From the NCBI GenBank assembly GCA_947452995.1, contig CANGEV010000001.1, forward strand, positions 62,001 to 126,000: 64,000 nucleotides of DNA, read 5' to 3'. Both the position numbers and the translations under genes were made by a program. The stretch comes from Chitinophagales bacterium. GTDB taxonomy: Bacteria; Bacteroidota; Bacteroidia; Chitinophagales; CAIODY01. Under the pieces are notes generated by a model. That model was given only the letters and a program-made list of their open reading frames with translations. It was not told the DNA's origin and did no database searches. Shown piece by piece: positions 19,702 to 30,329 of this stretch (positions within the stretch are counted from its first letter, which is position 1; each line of letters opens with the position of its first letter).

Positions 19702-20403
19702 ATGGCATTAACGAAAAAAAGAAAAAGCGTAGCTAACTTGGTTAACAAGGATGCTGCTTATTCAATTAAGCAAGCAACTGAGTTAATTAAGAAGCTAAAC
19801 ACCACCAAGTTTGATGCGTCTGTAGACGTTCATATTCGCTTGGGAGTTGATCCAAAGAAAGCCGACCAGGCTGTTCGCGGTGTTGTTACCCTTCCTCACG
19901 GAACAGGTAAAGACAAGCGAGTTTTGGTATTATGTACACCTGATAAAGAAGCAGAAGCAACTGCAGCAGGTGCTGACCACGTAGGTTTAGATGATTTTAT
20001 CAGCAAAATCGAAAAAGGTTGGGTAGACATCGACGTTATCATTGCAACTCCGGCAGTAATGCCTAAGTTAGGTAAATTAGGTAAAGTATTAGGTCCTCGT
20101 AACTTAATGCCAAACCCTAAAACCGGCACTGTAACTACCGACGTAGCTTCAGCTGTTAAAGAAGTGAAATTAGGTAAGATTGCTTTCAAATTAGATAAGC
20201 AAGCTATCATCCACACTTCAATCGGTCGTGTATCTTTCTCTCCTGAGAAGTTACAAGAAAACGCGATGGAATTAATCAATACTATCATCAAAATGAAGCC
20301 TCAAAGTGCTAAAGGTACTTACCTTAAGAGCATCTTCATGGCTACTACGATGAGTCCATCCGTACAAATCGATACGAAATTACTTACTTCATCTGTAAAC
20401 TAA
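19702..20403 (+). CDS. rplA: 50S ribosomal protein L1
   Basis: A 233-residue L1 of normal length. It shows the family core [19 protein letters not shown], the domain II segment [31 protein letters not shown], and a C-terminus ending [18 protein letters not shown]1 binds 23S rRNA at the mobile stalk near the E site and is the classical autoregulator of L11-L1 synthesis. It starts 21 nt after rplK. Confidence 0.98.
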   Translation: MALTKKRKSVANLVNKDAAYSIKQATELIKKLNTTKFDASVDVHIRLGVDPKKADQAVRGVVTLPHGTGKDKRVLVLCTPDKEAEATAAGADHVGLDDFISKIEKGWVDIDVIIATPAVMPKLGKLGKVLGPRNLMPNPKTGTVTTDVASAVKEVKLGKIAFKLDKQAIIHTSIGRVSFSPEKLQENAMELINTIIKMKPQSAKGTYLKSIFMATTMSPSVQIDTKLLTSSVN

Positions 20404-20412
20404 TCAACGGTC

Positions 20413-20913
20413 ATGAATAAACAAGAAAAAACGCAATTGATTGAAGAGTTGAAAGCAAAATTTGCTGAAGCAACCTTCTTCTACATTGCCGATACAACAA
20501 GTTTGACCGTAGAACAGGTCAACAAACTCCGCAAAATGTGTTATGCAAAAGGCGTTGAAATGCAAGTAGCTAAAAACTCCTTGATTCAAAAAGCCCTTGA
20601 AGCTAACAACCAAGCAACACCGGAAATAATCACCGCTTTAAAAGGTCAATCTTCAATTTTGTTCGCTGAACAAAGTTCTACTCCTGCGAAAATCATTAAA
20701 GAATTTCGTGGCGATGCAGGTAAATTGCCTTTATTAAAGTTGGCGAACATCGAAAATGAGATTTATATCGGAAACGACCAATTGGCTGCATTAGCTGCCT
20801 TAAAGTCGCGCAACGAACTCATTGCAGATGTTATCCTACTCTTGCAGTCACCTTCGAAAGCTATCGCTGGTGCGCTTGAGACGCTTGCTAAAAAGAAAGC
20901 GGAACAAGAATAA
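20413..20913 (+). CDS. rplJ: 50S ribosomal protein L10
   Basis: A 166-residue L10: KTQLIEELKAKFAEATFFYIADTTSLTVEQVNKLRKM at the N-terminus, KNSLIQKALE, and a C-terminal helix (SKAIAGALETLAKKKAEQE) that binds L7/L12 dimers. It anchors the stalk to L11-bound 23S rRNA. It starts 9 nt after rplA; 90 nt separate it from rplL. Confidence 0.97.
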   Translation: MNKQEKTQLIEELKAKFAEATFFYIADTTSLTVEQVNKLRKMCYAKGVEMQVAKNSLIQKALEANNQATPEIITALKGQSSILFAEQSSTPAKIIKEFRGDAGKLPLLKLANIENEIYIGNDQLAALAALKSRNELIADVILLLQSPSKAIAGALETLAKKKAEQE

Positions 20914-21003
20914 GGCTTCCAAGCAACTCAATACAAAATCTAAATTTTTAAACCCGTCTACTTTCTTCGTTACATTAGAAATAGGCACAACTTAATTAAA
21001 ACA

Positions 21004-21369
21004 ATGGCTGACTTAAAAGCTTTTGCTGAACAACTAGTTAATCTCACTGTTAAAGAAGTGAACGAATTAGCTGAAATTTTGAAAAATGATTACGGTATCG
21101 AGCCTGCAGTTGCTGCTGTAGCAGTTGCTGGAGGTGGTGCTGTTGCTGCTGCTGAAAAAACATCATTCGACGTTATCTTGAAGTCTGGTGGTGCTAATAA
21201 ATTGGCTGTAGTTAAAATCGTTAAAGATTTGACTGGTCTTGGTTTGAAAGAAGCTAAAGACTTAGTAGATGGCGCTCCAAAACCTATTAAAGAAGGTGTT
21301 GATAAAGCTACCGCTGAAGATTTGAAAGCTAAATTGACTGAAGCTGGTGCTGATGTTGAAATCGCTTAA
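21004..21369 (+). CDS. rplL: 50S ribosomal protein L7/L12
   Basis: A 121-residue L7/L12. N-terminal dimerisation part ([23 protein letters not shown]), Ala/Val/Gly-rich hinge about 35-50, and C-terminal factor-binding domain ([42 protein letters not shown]). In most bacteria rpoB follows directly; here an intrinsic terminator follows and then an unrelated SDR gene. Confidence 0.98.
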   Translation: MADLKAFAEQLVNLTVKEVNELAEILKNDYGIEPAVAAVAVAGGGAVAAAEKTSFDVILKSGGANKLAVVKIVKDLTGLGLKEAKDLVDGAPKPIKEGVDKATAEDLKAKLTEAGADVEIA

Positions 21370-21390
21370 TTCATTCTTCTGAATGTATAA

Positions 21391-21418
21391 AAATCCCGCT
21401 TCGGCGGGATTTTTTTTT
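21391..21418 (+). terminator. Intrinsic terminator of rplKAJL with a UUCG tetraloop
   Basis: AAATCCCGC/GCGGGATTT stem closed by a C(UUCG)G tetraloop, then nine T residues. It shares AAAAATCCCGCTTCG and GCGGGATTTTTTT with the rpoB terminator at 7996-8029. Confidence 0.96.
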
Positions 21419-21460
21419 GCCTTCTTGCAAACACATTGTCGTTTTCATTGTTTAATAAAG

Positions 21461-22165
21461 ATGGGAAATATACTTATCATAGGCGCCTCAGGTGGAATAG
21501 GTTTGGCTACTGCTTTACAACTTCAAAATGAAGGTCATAACGTATATGGCACCTATTTTAAAAACGAACAAGTCGTAAGTGAATACCCATTAATCAATTG
21601 GTTACCATTAGATCTGTCCAACTTAGATTCACTCCATTGGATTGAAAAGCTACCAGAACAACTTGATGGGTTATTTTATGCCGTAGGAAAAGTAACATTG
21701 AAACCTTTCAACCGAATTTCATTACAAGATTTTTTGGAAGATTATAAACTTCAAACACTCGGCGCAATACACGTTGTACAACAAGTATTAAGCCATCTTA
21801 AAAAAAGTAATCAAGCCTCCGTGGTGTTTTGCTCTAGTGTAGCCTCGCAAATAGGATTTCCATTTCACGCACTTATTGGCTCCTCAAAAGGCGCAATTGA
21901 AGGAGTTACAAAAAGCTTGGCTGCCGAATATGCTCCAACAATTCGTTTTAACGCTATTGCCCCCTCCATAACTGCAACCAAATTAACTGCACAATTTATT
22001 AATAGCCCGGAAAAACGAGCAATACAAGACTCCAAGCATCCAATGAAACGCATTGGAGAAACTGAAGATGTCGCACAACTTGCAAGCTTTTTATTAAGCA
22101 ATAAATCCGCTTGGATGACGGGACAAATAATTCCCATGGATGGAGGGATAAGTGCAATCAAATAA
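21461..22165 (+). CDS. Short-chain dehydrogenase/reductase lacking the catalytic Tyr, paired with photolyase
   Basis: A 234-residue SDR from the ATG at 21461 (MGNILIIGASGGIG). The longer frame from 21383 merely reads through the rplL terminator. The Rossmann motif GASGGIG is at 8-14; a catalytic Ser is available in CSSVAS and Lys in SSKG. The YxxxK tyrosine is replaced by Ile (sequence HALIGSSK). The C-terminus RIGETEDVAQLASFLLSNKSAWMTGQIIPMDGG is normal for the family. The replaced Tyr means classical carbonyl reduction is doubtful; a changed mechanism or a non-enzymatic NAD(P)-binding role is possible. The stop TAA overlaps the photolyase ATG (TAATG), so the two are translationally coupled. 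Substrate unknown. Confidence 0.82.
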   Translation: MGNILIIGASGGIGLATALQLQNEGHNVYGTYFKNEQVVSEYPLINWLPLDLSNLDSLHWIEKLPEQLDGLFYAVGKVTLKPFNRISLQDFLEDYKLQTLGAIHVVQQVLSHLKKSNQASVVFCSSVASQIGFPFHALIGSSKGAIEGVTKSLAAEYAPTIRFNAIAPSITATKLTAQFINSPEKRAIQDSKHPMKRIGETEDVAQLASFLLSNKSAWMTGQIIPMDGGISAIK

Positions 22166-23652
22166 TGAAGCATCTTATAGTATTTCCTCATCAACTTTTC
22201 GATGAGCTATCTTTCCTTAAAGAGTTTGATAAAATATCATTGGTAGAAGAATCACTCTTCTTTAAACAATTCCCATTTCATAAAGCCAAGCTTGCCTTCC
22301 ATCGGGCAACCATGAAGAATTATGAAGCATGGCTTTTATCGAATGGAATAATAGTTGAATATATCAATTGCACTTCATCAGAAAGTGATATTAGAATATT
22401 GATAGAACATTTAACTGTGGATGTCCTACATTTTTGGGAGTCACATGATGACTGGCTACAACAACGTATTGAAAATACTTCACAGGTTTTTAAGAAGAAA
22501 ACATTCTATCATCAAAGTCCCTATTTCATAAATAGTGAAAAAGAAATTAGAGACTATTTCAACACTAAAAAACGCTATCTACAGAACGATTTTTACATCG
22601 CACAACGTAAAAAACGTTCTATATTAATGGATGGTGTAGCGCCTGCCGGAGGACAATGGAACTTCGATAAAGACAATCGATTAAAATACCCTAAAAATAA
22701 AATTGCTCCTTCACTGAATGCATGTGATTCAGAAGAAGAAATCCGATATAAAGAAGAAGCTAAAAGATACATAGAAACGAATTTCCCAACTAATCCTGGT
22801 GAAATTACGAATAGACTACCCTATCCGATTTCTACATCGGCTGCGAGAAAATGGCTTGTACAATTTATCCAAAGCAGATTCTCAGAATTTGGTCCTTACG
22901 AAGATGCCATGGTGAGTAATGAAATTGTATTACATCATTCTGTTTTAACGCCGATGCTAAACATAGGACTATTAACAACGGAAGAAATAATAGAAGCTAT
23001 TCTAAAACAAGCGCCAAACACTGCTTTGCCTACCCTAGAAGGATTTATAAGGCAGCTTATAGGATGGCGTGAATTTATTCGCGGTATTTACTTGATTAAA
23101 GGAAGAAAAGAACGTACCTGTAACTATTGGAAATTTAAAAGAAAAATCCCTAAAAGCTTTTGGGAAGGACATACAGGAATTCCCCCAATTGATATCACCA
23201 TCAAGAAAATTCTAGAAACAGGGTATTGTCATCATATAGAACGATTAATGCTTTTAGGCAACTTTATGCTTTTGTGTGAATTCGATCCAGACGAAGTCTA
23301 TCATTGGTTTATGAGTCTTTTTATTGATGCTTATGATTGGGTGATGGTACCAAATGTTTATGGCATGAGTCAATTCGCAGATGGCGGCATAATGGCTACC
23401 AAGCCCTATATATCAGGTAGTAACTATGTTCGTAAAATGAGTGATTTTCAAAGTGGTGAATGGACAGAAATTTGGGATGCGTTGTTTTGGAATTTCATGG
23501 ATAAACAACGGAGTTTCTTTGCCAGTAATCCGCGTTTAAGTATGCTATTAGGCACCTTAGATAAAATGTCAACCGAAAAGAGAGAAGGCCACCTTGTTAA
23601 AGCAGAAAACTATTTAAATTCACTTGATTCACAAGAGAAATATAGGCTATAA
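22165..23652 (+). CDS. Cryptochrome/photolyase-related protein (PhrB/CryB-like family) without Fe-S cysteines
   Basis: A 495-residue protein from the ATG overlapping the SDR stop. N-terminal DPRP domain (HLIVFPHQLFDEL), the conserved GGQWNFDKDNR segment, and the FAD-binding helical domain (IGWREFIRGIY, HHIERLMLLGNF, YDWVMVPNVYGMSQFADGG, TKPYISGSNY). This is the prokaryotic (6-4) photolyase/CryB lineage, whose best-known members carry a [4Fe-4S] cluster. Here the positions that I align to its four cysteines are not cysteine: Pro in GIPPID, and the whole Cys-containing loop after KMSDF is replaced by QSGEWTEIWD. FAD binding looks intact. Role: light-driven repair or light sensing, not separable by reading. 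A 6-bp inverted repeat follows at about 23691-23705. Confidence 0.85.
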   Translation: MKHLIVFPHQLFDELSFLKEFDKISLVEESLFFKQFPFHKAKLAFHRATMKNYEAWLLSNGIIVEYINCTSSESDIRILIEHLTVDVLHFWESHDDWLQQRIENTSQVFKKKTFYHQSPYFINSEKEIRDYFNTKKRYLQNDFYIAQRKKRSILMDGVAPAGGQWNFDKDNRLKYPKNKIAPSLNACDSEEEIRYKEEAKRYIETNFPTNPGEITNRLPYPISTSAARKWLVQFIQSRFSEFGPYEDAMVSNEIVLHHSVLTPMLNIGLLTTEEIIEAILKQAPNTALPTLEGFIRQLIGWREFIRGIYLIKGRKERTCNYWKFKRKIPKSFWEGHTGIPPIDITIKKILETGYCHHIERLMLLGNFMLLCEFDPDEVYHWFMSLFIDAYDWVMVPNVYGMSQFADGGIMATKPYISGSNYVRKMSDFQSGEWTEIWDALFWNFMDKQRSFFASNPRLSMLLGTLDKMSTEKREGHLVKAENYLNSLDSQEKYRL

Positions 23653-23784
23653 TTGTACACAATGGTGTGAATAACTTAGCGATCGAAAAGCATAAGAATC
23701 TTATGTTTTATGAGTATTTTTAAGAGTAGAATAAAAAAGCACAAAACCCTTTATTTAAGGGCCTTTGACTTTGATTATTTTTAA

Positions 23785-25755
<1,971 letters not shown>

Positions 25756-25758
25756 GAT

Positions 25759-26697
25759 ATGTCGGAACATGTTATTAAAACGACCTCACTTGTTAAAGAA
25801 TACAAGAATTTTCGAGCTGTTGACGGCTTAAATCTAGAAGTATTTAAAGGTGACGTATTTGGCTTTCTAGGACCTAACGGTGCCGGGAAAAGTACTAGTA
25901 TTCGAATGTTACTAGGACTAATTGCTCCTACGTCTGGAACTATTGAACTTTTTGGAAAATCATTTTCGCAAAACAGAGAAGACTCCTTGCGTAAAATCGG
26001 TGCGATAGTAGAGAAGCCCGACTTTTACATGTACTTATCCGCATACAAAAATTTAGAGCTACTTGGTAAACTCAGTGGCGCAGATACTTCATCAAAACAT
26101 ATTCATTCACTATTAGACTTAGTGGGATTAGGTACGCGCGCGAACAGTAAAGTTGAAACCTTTTCGCATGGGATGAAACAACGCCTTGGACTTGCGCAAG
26201 CACTAATTCATAATCCAGAGTTGATCATATTAGATGAACCCACAACGGGCCTGGATCCGCAAGGAATCAAGGAAATGCGTGAGCTGATTCTACATCTATC
26301 GAAAGATAAAGGGATCACCATTTTCCATTCTTCACATTTATTGCATGAAGTGGAAATGACATGCAATCGAATGATGATTATGTACAAAGGTAAGGCTATT
26401 CAAAATGGCTTGGTAAGTGAGTTGTTGAATGCCAATAATCTTAGAGTTACCTTTGAAATCGATCAGATTGAAAAAACACAACAATTACTGAATGATCGTG
26501 GATTAGTTGACAGAAACCTCTTTATTGAAGGGAATAAGCTGACTTTAGATTTAACACAAGAAGAAATAGCTCCGATAAATAATTTTCTAATTCAAAATAA
26601 CATAGCTGTTTCAGCGGTAATTCCTGTAAGGTCCTTGGAAGAATACTTTTTACGTATCACCTCCGAAGCATCGAATGAAATTATAGGAAAGAAATAA
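25759..26697 (+). CDS. ABC-2 type transporter ATP-binding protein
   Basis: A 312-residue ATPase: Walker A GPNGAGKST at 38-46, signature SHGMKQR, Walker B LIILDEPTTGLDP, H-loop SSHLLHE, then a C-terminal extension of about 90 residues typical of drug/lipid-exporter ATPases (BcrA/DrrA type). It probably powers an ABC-2 permease, but none is encoded next to it: the next gene is convergent ettA. It starts 3 nt after gyrB, so it is likely cotranscribed with it. The function of that coupling is unknown. Confidence 0.85.
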   Translation: MSEHVIKTTSLVKEYKNFRAVDGLNLEVFKGDVFGFLGPNGAGKSTSIRMLLGLIAPTSGTIELFGKSFSQNREDSLRKIGAIVEKPDFYMYLSAYKNLELLGKLSGADTSSKHIHSLLDLVGLGTRANSKVETFSHGMKQRLGLAQALIHNPELIILDEPTTGLDPQGIKEMRELILHLSKDKGITIFHSSHLLHEVEMTCNRMMIMYKGKAIQNGLVSELLNANNLRVTFEIDQIEKTQQLLNDRGLVDRNLFIEGNKLTLDLTQEEIAPINNFLIQNNIAVSAVIPVRSLEEYFLRITSEASNEIIGKK

Positions 26698-26769
26698 ATA
26701 CTTAGCCTAATAAATTCGGCAATTTTGAAAAGCATTTAGTAAAGAAGTGAAAATGCACTTCGATATAAA

Positions 26770-26803
26770 TTAAAAAGGTAGGAATTAATTCCTACCTTTT
26801 TAA
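26770..26803. terminator. Perfect 34-nt palindromic bidirectional terminator
   Basis: TTAAAAAGGTAGGAATT followed by its exact reverse complement, giving a 17-bp dyad with A/T tracts at both ends, in the convergent gap between the ABC ATPase and ettA. A second hairpin, GAAGTG/CACTTC (26744-26761), lies just before it. Confidence 0.9.
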
Positions 26804-26869
26804 TAAACGCAAAAAGTTATATTTTCATATGCTTTGTCGAACAAATAATTCAACAAATTCTACAAACAA

Positions 26870-28555
26870 TTACTCAACCAACTTTTTATATCTGAATTTA
26901 CGATTCGAATGCTCCCCAAGACGTTGTTTCTTGTTCTCCTCATAGTCTGAGAAACTACCTTCGTAAAAATATACACTACCTTCGCCTTCGAATGCTAAGA
27001 TATGTGTACATACGCGATCTAAGAACCAGCGATCGTGGGAAATAACTACCACGCAACCCGCATAGTTTTCTAATGCTTCCTCAATAGCACGCATGGTATT
27101 AACGTCGATATCATTGGTAGGCTCATCCAGTAACAATACATTCGCTTCTTGTTTCATCGTCATTGCTAAGTGCAGACGATTTCTCTCACCACCTGACAAA
27201 ACACCTACTTTCTTTTGTTGATCCGTACCTGAGAAGTTGAACTTCGATACATAAGCACGTGCATTGATACGATGCTTACCAACTTCAATGAATTCTAATC
27301 CGTCAGAAATCGTTTCGAAAACAGTCTTTTCACTGTCCATATCAGAGTGCGCCTGATCTACGTAAGCAATCTTAACTGTATCACCTACTTCAAAACTACC
27401 ACTAACGGGCTTCAATTCATCCATGATCAAACGGAATAAAGTGGTTTTACCCGCACCATTCGGTCCGATAATCCCTACAATTCCATTTTGAGGTAAAGTA
27501 AAGTTTAAATTTTCATATAAAACACGATCTCCGAATGCCATTGTAACGTCATGCGCCTCAATAACTTTCGTACCTAAACGTGGTCCTGGTGGGATGTATA
27601 ACTCCAGTTTATCTTCCCGCTCTTTTGTTTCTTCACCAACCATTTTTTCATAGTTTGAGATACGCGCTTTGGACTTAGCTTGACGTGCTTTAGGTGCCAT
27701 TCGTACCCATTCCAACTCACGTTGCAATGTCTTTTGACGCTTTGATTCCATTTTCTCCTCCTGAGCAAGGCGAACAGATTTTTGTTCTAACCATGAAGTA
27801 TAGTTTCCTTTATATGGAATACCTTCTCCGCGATCGAGTTCAAGAATCCAGCCGGCCACATTATCCAAGAAATAACGATCGTGGGTAATACATATAACAG
27901 TTCCTTTATATTGATGTAAATGCTGTTCTAACCATAGAATAGATTCAGCATCCAAGTGGTTGGTAGGTTCATCCAACAACAAAACATCTGGTTCTTGTAA
28001 CAACAATCGGCATAAGGCTACACGACGTTTTTCACCACCTGACAAATATTTGATTTGAGCGTCAGGATCAGGACATTGAAGTGCATCCATGGCGCGATTC
28101 AAGACAGTATCGATTTCCCAACCATTTGCAGCTTCGATTTGGTCTTGTAAATTACCTTGACGATTCAATAATTTTTCCATTTCATCATCGCTCATTGGAT
28201 CAGCGAATTTGTTCGAAATGTCTTCATATTCCTTCAGCAAATTAAAGATCTCTTGTTTTCCTTCGCGAATAATTTCAATTACTGTTTTTTCATCATCCAA
28301 TAAAGGCTCTTGTTCAAGATAACCAACAGAATAATTGTTTCTTTTAAACTCGATAGAACCTTGATAATTTGTATCAATACCAGCAATTAATTTAAGCAAA
28401 GTAGATTTACCTGAACCGTTTAAACCGATGATACCAATTTTTGCACCATAGAAAAACGAAAGATAAATATCCTTAAGGATAGTACGATTCGGAGGAATGA
28501 TTTTACTCACACCTACCATCGAAAAGATAATCTGTTGAGAATTTTGTTCTGACAT
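26870..28555 (-). CDS. ettA: ABC-F translation factor EttA (energy-dependent translational throttle)
   Basis: A 561-residue soluble tandem ABC protein: first Walker A GLNGSGKST at 44-52, signature LSGGEKRRVALCR, Walker B LLLDEPTNHLD, an interdomain linker at about 245-310 (basic, ELEWVRMAPKARQAKSKARI), second Walker A GPNGAGKTT and LSGGERNRLHLA. The RMAPKARQAKSKARI linker and overall length are those of EttA, which binds the ribosomal E site and gates the first elongation step according to ATP/ADP ratio. A TATCTTTG element lies 17 nt upstream of the ATG. Confidence 0.94.
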   Translation of the reverse strand: MSEQNSQQIIFSMVGVSKIIPPNRTILKDIYLSFFYGAKIGIIGLNGSGKSTLLKLIAGIDTNYQGSIEFKRNNYSVGYLEQEPLLDDEKTVIEIIREGKQEIFNLLKEYEDISNKFADPMSDDEMEKLLNRQGNLQDQIEAANGWEIDTVLNRAMDALQCPDPDAQIKYLSGGEKRRVALCRLLLQEPDVLLLDEPTNHLDAESILWLEQHLHQYKGTVICITHDRYFLDNVAGWILELDRGEGIPYKGNYTSWLEQKSVRLAQEEKMESKRQKTLQRELEWVRMAPKARQAKSKARISNYEKMVGEETKEREDKLELYIPPGPRLGTKVIEAHDVTMAFGDRVLYENLNFTLPQNGIVGIIGPNGAGKTTLFRLIMDELKPVSGSFEVGDTVKIAYVDQAHSDMDSEKTVFETISDGLEFIEVGKHRINARAYVSKFNFSGTDQQKKVGVLSGGERNRLHLAMTMKQEANVLLLDEPTNDIDVNTMRAIEEALENYAGCVVVISHDRWFLDRVCTHILAFEGEGSVYFYEGSFSDYEENKKQRLGEHSNRKFRYKKLVE

Positions 28556-28572
28556 ATAGAAGAATTAGGACG

Positions 28573-28580
28573 CAAAGATA
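28573..28580 (-). promoter_or_regulatory. -7 element of ettA
   Basis: The minus strand reads TATCTTTG (exact TAnnTTTG), 17 nt before the ATG; no clear -33 partner. Confidence 0.5.
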
Positions 28581-28623
28581 CGAACTAAAACGCGGTTCAG
28601 AACCTTAAAACAGTAAATTTTAC

Positions 28624-29343
28624 TTAAAGTAAATCAAATACATTTGCTATTCCTGGAGGGTTCGCAGAAATATAGGCTTCACCATATTGTACATTGATTA
28701 GTTTACCATGTGCAGAAGCTCGAGCCACGATTCCTTCCAAAAAATAAGGTGTAGAGATATAGGTTTTAGGTCCTGTAAAATTAGGTGTATAAAACTGGGT
28801 AGCATAAGCTTGAATAGCTTGCAACTTCGTTTCCATCACATCTGTAATATCTATAACAAAAGTTGGTGTTAACCAACGATCTTGAATATAATGAAACACA
28901 TGCTTTGGTCGAAAAGCCTCTTGCGGATGGCCATTTGCATCTACAGTTTTAATTTGAGAGAGCCCACTTAAAAAGCAAGCTTCTTTTACTAATTGCGCTG
29001 CCCTTCCGTGATCCGGATGTCTGTCATCTATAGCATTCGTCAGAATGATTGTAGGTCTTGTTTTACGTATTTCTGCGATTACTTTTAAGGTAGTTTCTTC
29101 ATCAATTTTAAAGAAGCCATCACGTAATTTTAGGTTTTTGCGATACTGAGTACCCATGATTTCGGATGCTGACGCTGATTCTGCATAACGAGTTTCTACG
29201 GTACCACGTGTTCCTAACTCGCCTTGCGTTAAATCACAAATCCCAACCAATTTACCTTGATGAACAGACTTCACCAATAGGCCACTGCAAGATAATTCTG
29301 CATCATCAGGATGTGCATTAATAGCTAATAAATCGAGTTTCAT
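28624..29343 (-). CDS. bshB1: Bacillithiol biosynthesis deacetylase BshB1
   Basis: A 239-residue LmbE-family zinc deacetylase. The ATG at 29343 gives MKLDLLAINAHPDDAELSC, the usual start of BshB1; upstream ATGs at 29349 and 29364 add only a few residues. The zinc motif AHPDD and the downstream HPDH (DDRHPDHGRAA) are present, and GELGTRGT is typical of this branch. BshB1 removes acetate from GlcNAc-malate in bacillithiol synthesis. bshA and bshC are not in the window. A TATTTTTG element lies 18 nt upstream. Confidence 0.88.
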   Translation of the reverse strand: MKLDLLAINAHPDDAELSCSGLLVKSVHQGKLVGICDLTQGELGTRGTVETRYAESASASEIMGTQYRKNLKLRDGFFKIDEETTLKVIAEIRKTRPTIILTNAIDDRHPDHGRAAQLVKEACFLSGLSQIKTVDANGHPQEAFRPKHVFHYIQDRWLTPTFVIDITDVMETKLQAIQAYATQFYTPNFTGPKTYISTPYFLEGIVARASAHGKLINVQYGEAYISANPPGIANVFDLL

Positions 29344-29361
29344 TACCATATATTTAAGGTG

Positions 29362-29369
29362 CAAAAATA
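29362..29369 (-). promoter_or_regulatory. -7 element of bshB1
   Basis: The minus strand reads TATTTTTG (TAnnTTTG), 18 nt before the chosen ATG. Confidence 0.45.
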
Positions 29370-29447
29370 CGTATTTTAAGGACAGATTTATCTTGCCTTA
29401 CATCAATAAACTAAAATGATTTATTATCTTCGAACTTGTTCGTAAAC

Positions 29448-30329
29448 ATGAAAAAAATACTCGTAACTGGTAGCAATGGGCAATTAGGCAACGAACTAAA
29501 GTCGTTGCAAAACATTTTCCCTCATTTCGAATTTATATTCACTGATCGCAGCCTCCTTGACATGAGCAATATAGCTTCTATACGTCAATTTTGCGAGGTA
29601 AATGATTTTGATTACTGCATAAATACCGCAGCTTATACAAAAGTTGATCTAGCAGAGCAAGAAAGCGTATTATGCAACTCCATCAATATTACAGCTGTGG
29701 AAACACTCGCTGAGATTTGTTTCAAAAAAAACATTCCGTTTATCCATTTTTCGAGCGACTATGTTTTTAATGGAAAGGCTACACAACCTTATACAGAAAA
29801 TGATTTAACAGATCCAAACGGCGTTTATGCGAAATCAAAACAGGGAGGAGAAAAAGCCTTAATTCAATTAGGCACTAAATATAAAGACGCTAAATTTTGT
29901 ATTATCAGAACCTCTTGGGTTTATAGTACTTTTGGACATAACTTCGTTAAAACTATGCTAAGGTTAATGAATGAGCGTCCCGAAATAAATGTAGTGAACG
30001 ATCAAATAGGAAGTCCAACCTATGCCAAAGACTTAGCCATTACTGCCCTAAAAGCGATAAATAGGTGGGAAGCTGGCAAAAAACTGTCAACCATTTATAA
30101 CTTCAGTAATGAAGGCGTTTGTTCGTGGTTTGACTTTGCTTCTGCAATTGCTGAATTTATAGATTATAAAGGGAACGTAAACCCAATTAAAACCTCACAA
30201 TACCCTACCCCAGCACCTCGACCAGCTTACTCTGTTTTAGACAAATTGAAAATCAAAAAAGAATTAGAAATTGAAATTCGCTCTTGGGAGGAAGCTTTAG
30301 ATGAATGTTTACAAAACGTATTAAAGTAA
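29448..30329 (+). CDS. rfbD: dTDP-4-dehydrorhamnose reductase
   Basis: A 293-residue extended-SDR from the ATG at 29448. NADPH motif TGSNGQLGNEL at the N-terminus, INTAAYTKVDLAE, FSSDYVFNG, and catalytic YAKSK. The C-terminus (YNFSNEGVCSWFDFA, PAPRPAYSVLD) is RmlD-specific. It makes dTDP-L-rhamnose, the last step of the rhamnose precursor pathway; rfbA, rfbB and rfbC are not in this window. Its TAA overlaps the ATG of the next gene (TAATG). A near-consensus -7 (TATCTTCG, 29425-29432) lies upstream. Confidence 0.92.
   Translation: MKKILVTGSNGQLGNELKSLQNIFPHFEFIFTDRSLLDMSNIASIRQFCEVNDFDYCINTAAYTKVDLAEQESVLCNSINITAVETLAEICFKKNIPFIHFSSDYVFNGKATQPYTENDLTDPNGVYAKSKQGGEKALIQLGTKYKDAKFCIIRTSWVYSTFGHNFVKTMLRLMNERPEINVVNDQIGSPTYAKDLAITALKAINRWEAGKKLSTIYNFSNEGVCSWFDFASAIAEFIDYKGNVNPIKTSQYPTPAPRPAYSVLDKLKIKKELEIEIRSWEEALDECLQNVLK

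Noticed and set aside
21383-21460. Upstream extension of the SDR frame
   Set aside because: It reads through the rplL terminator (KNPASAGF is the translated hairpin); MGNILIIGASGGIG at 21461 is the proper start.
26770-26803. Perfect 34-nt palindrome as an insertion-sequence end or operator
   Set aside because: It lies in a convergent gap with A and T tracts on both sides, as expected for a bidirectional terminator; no transposase is nearby.
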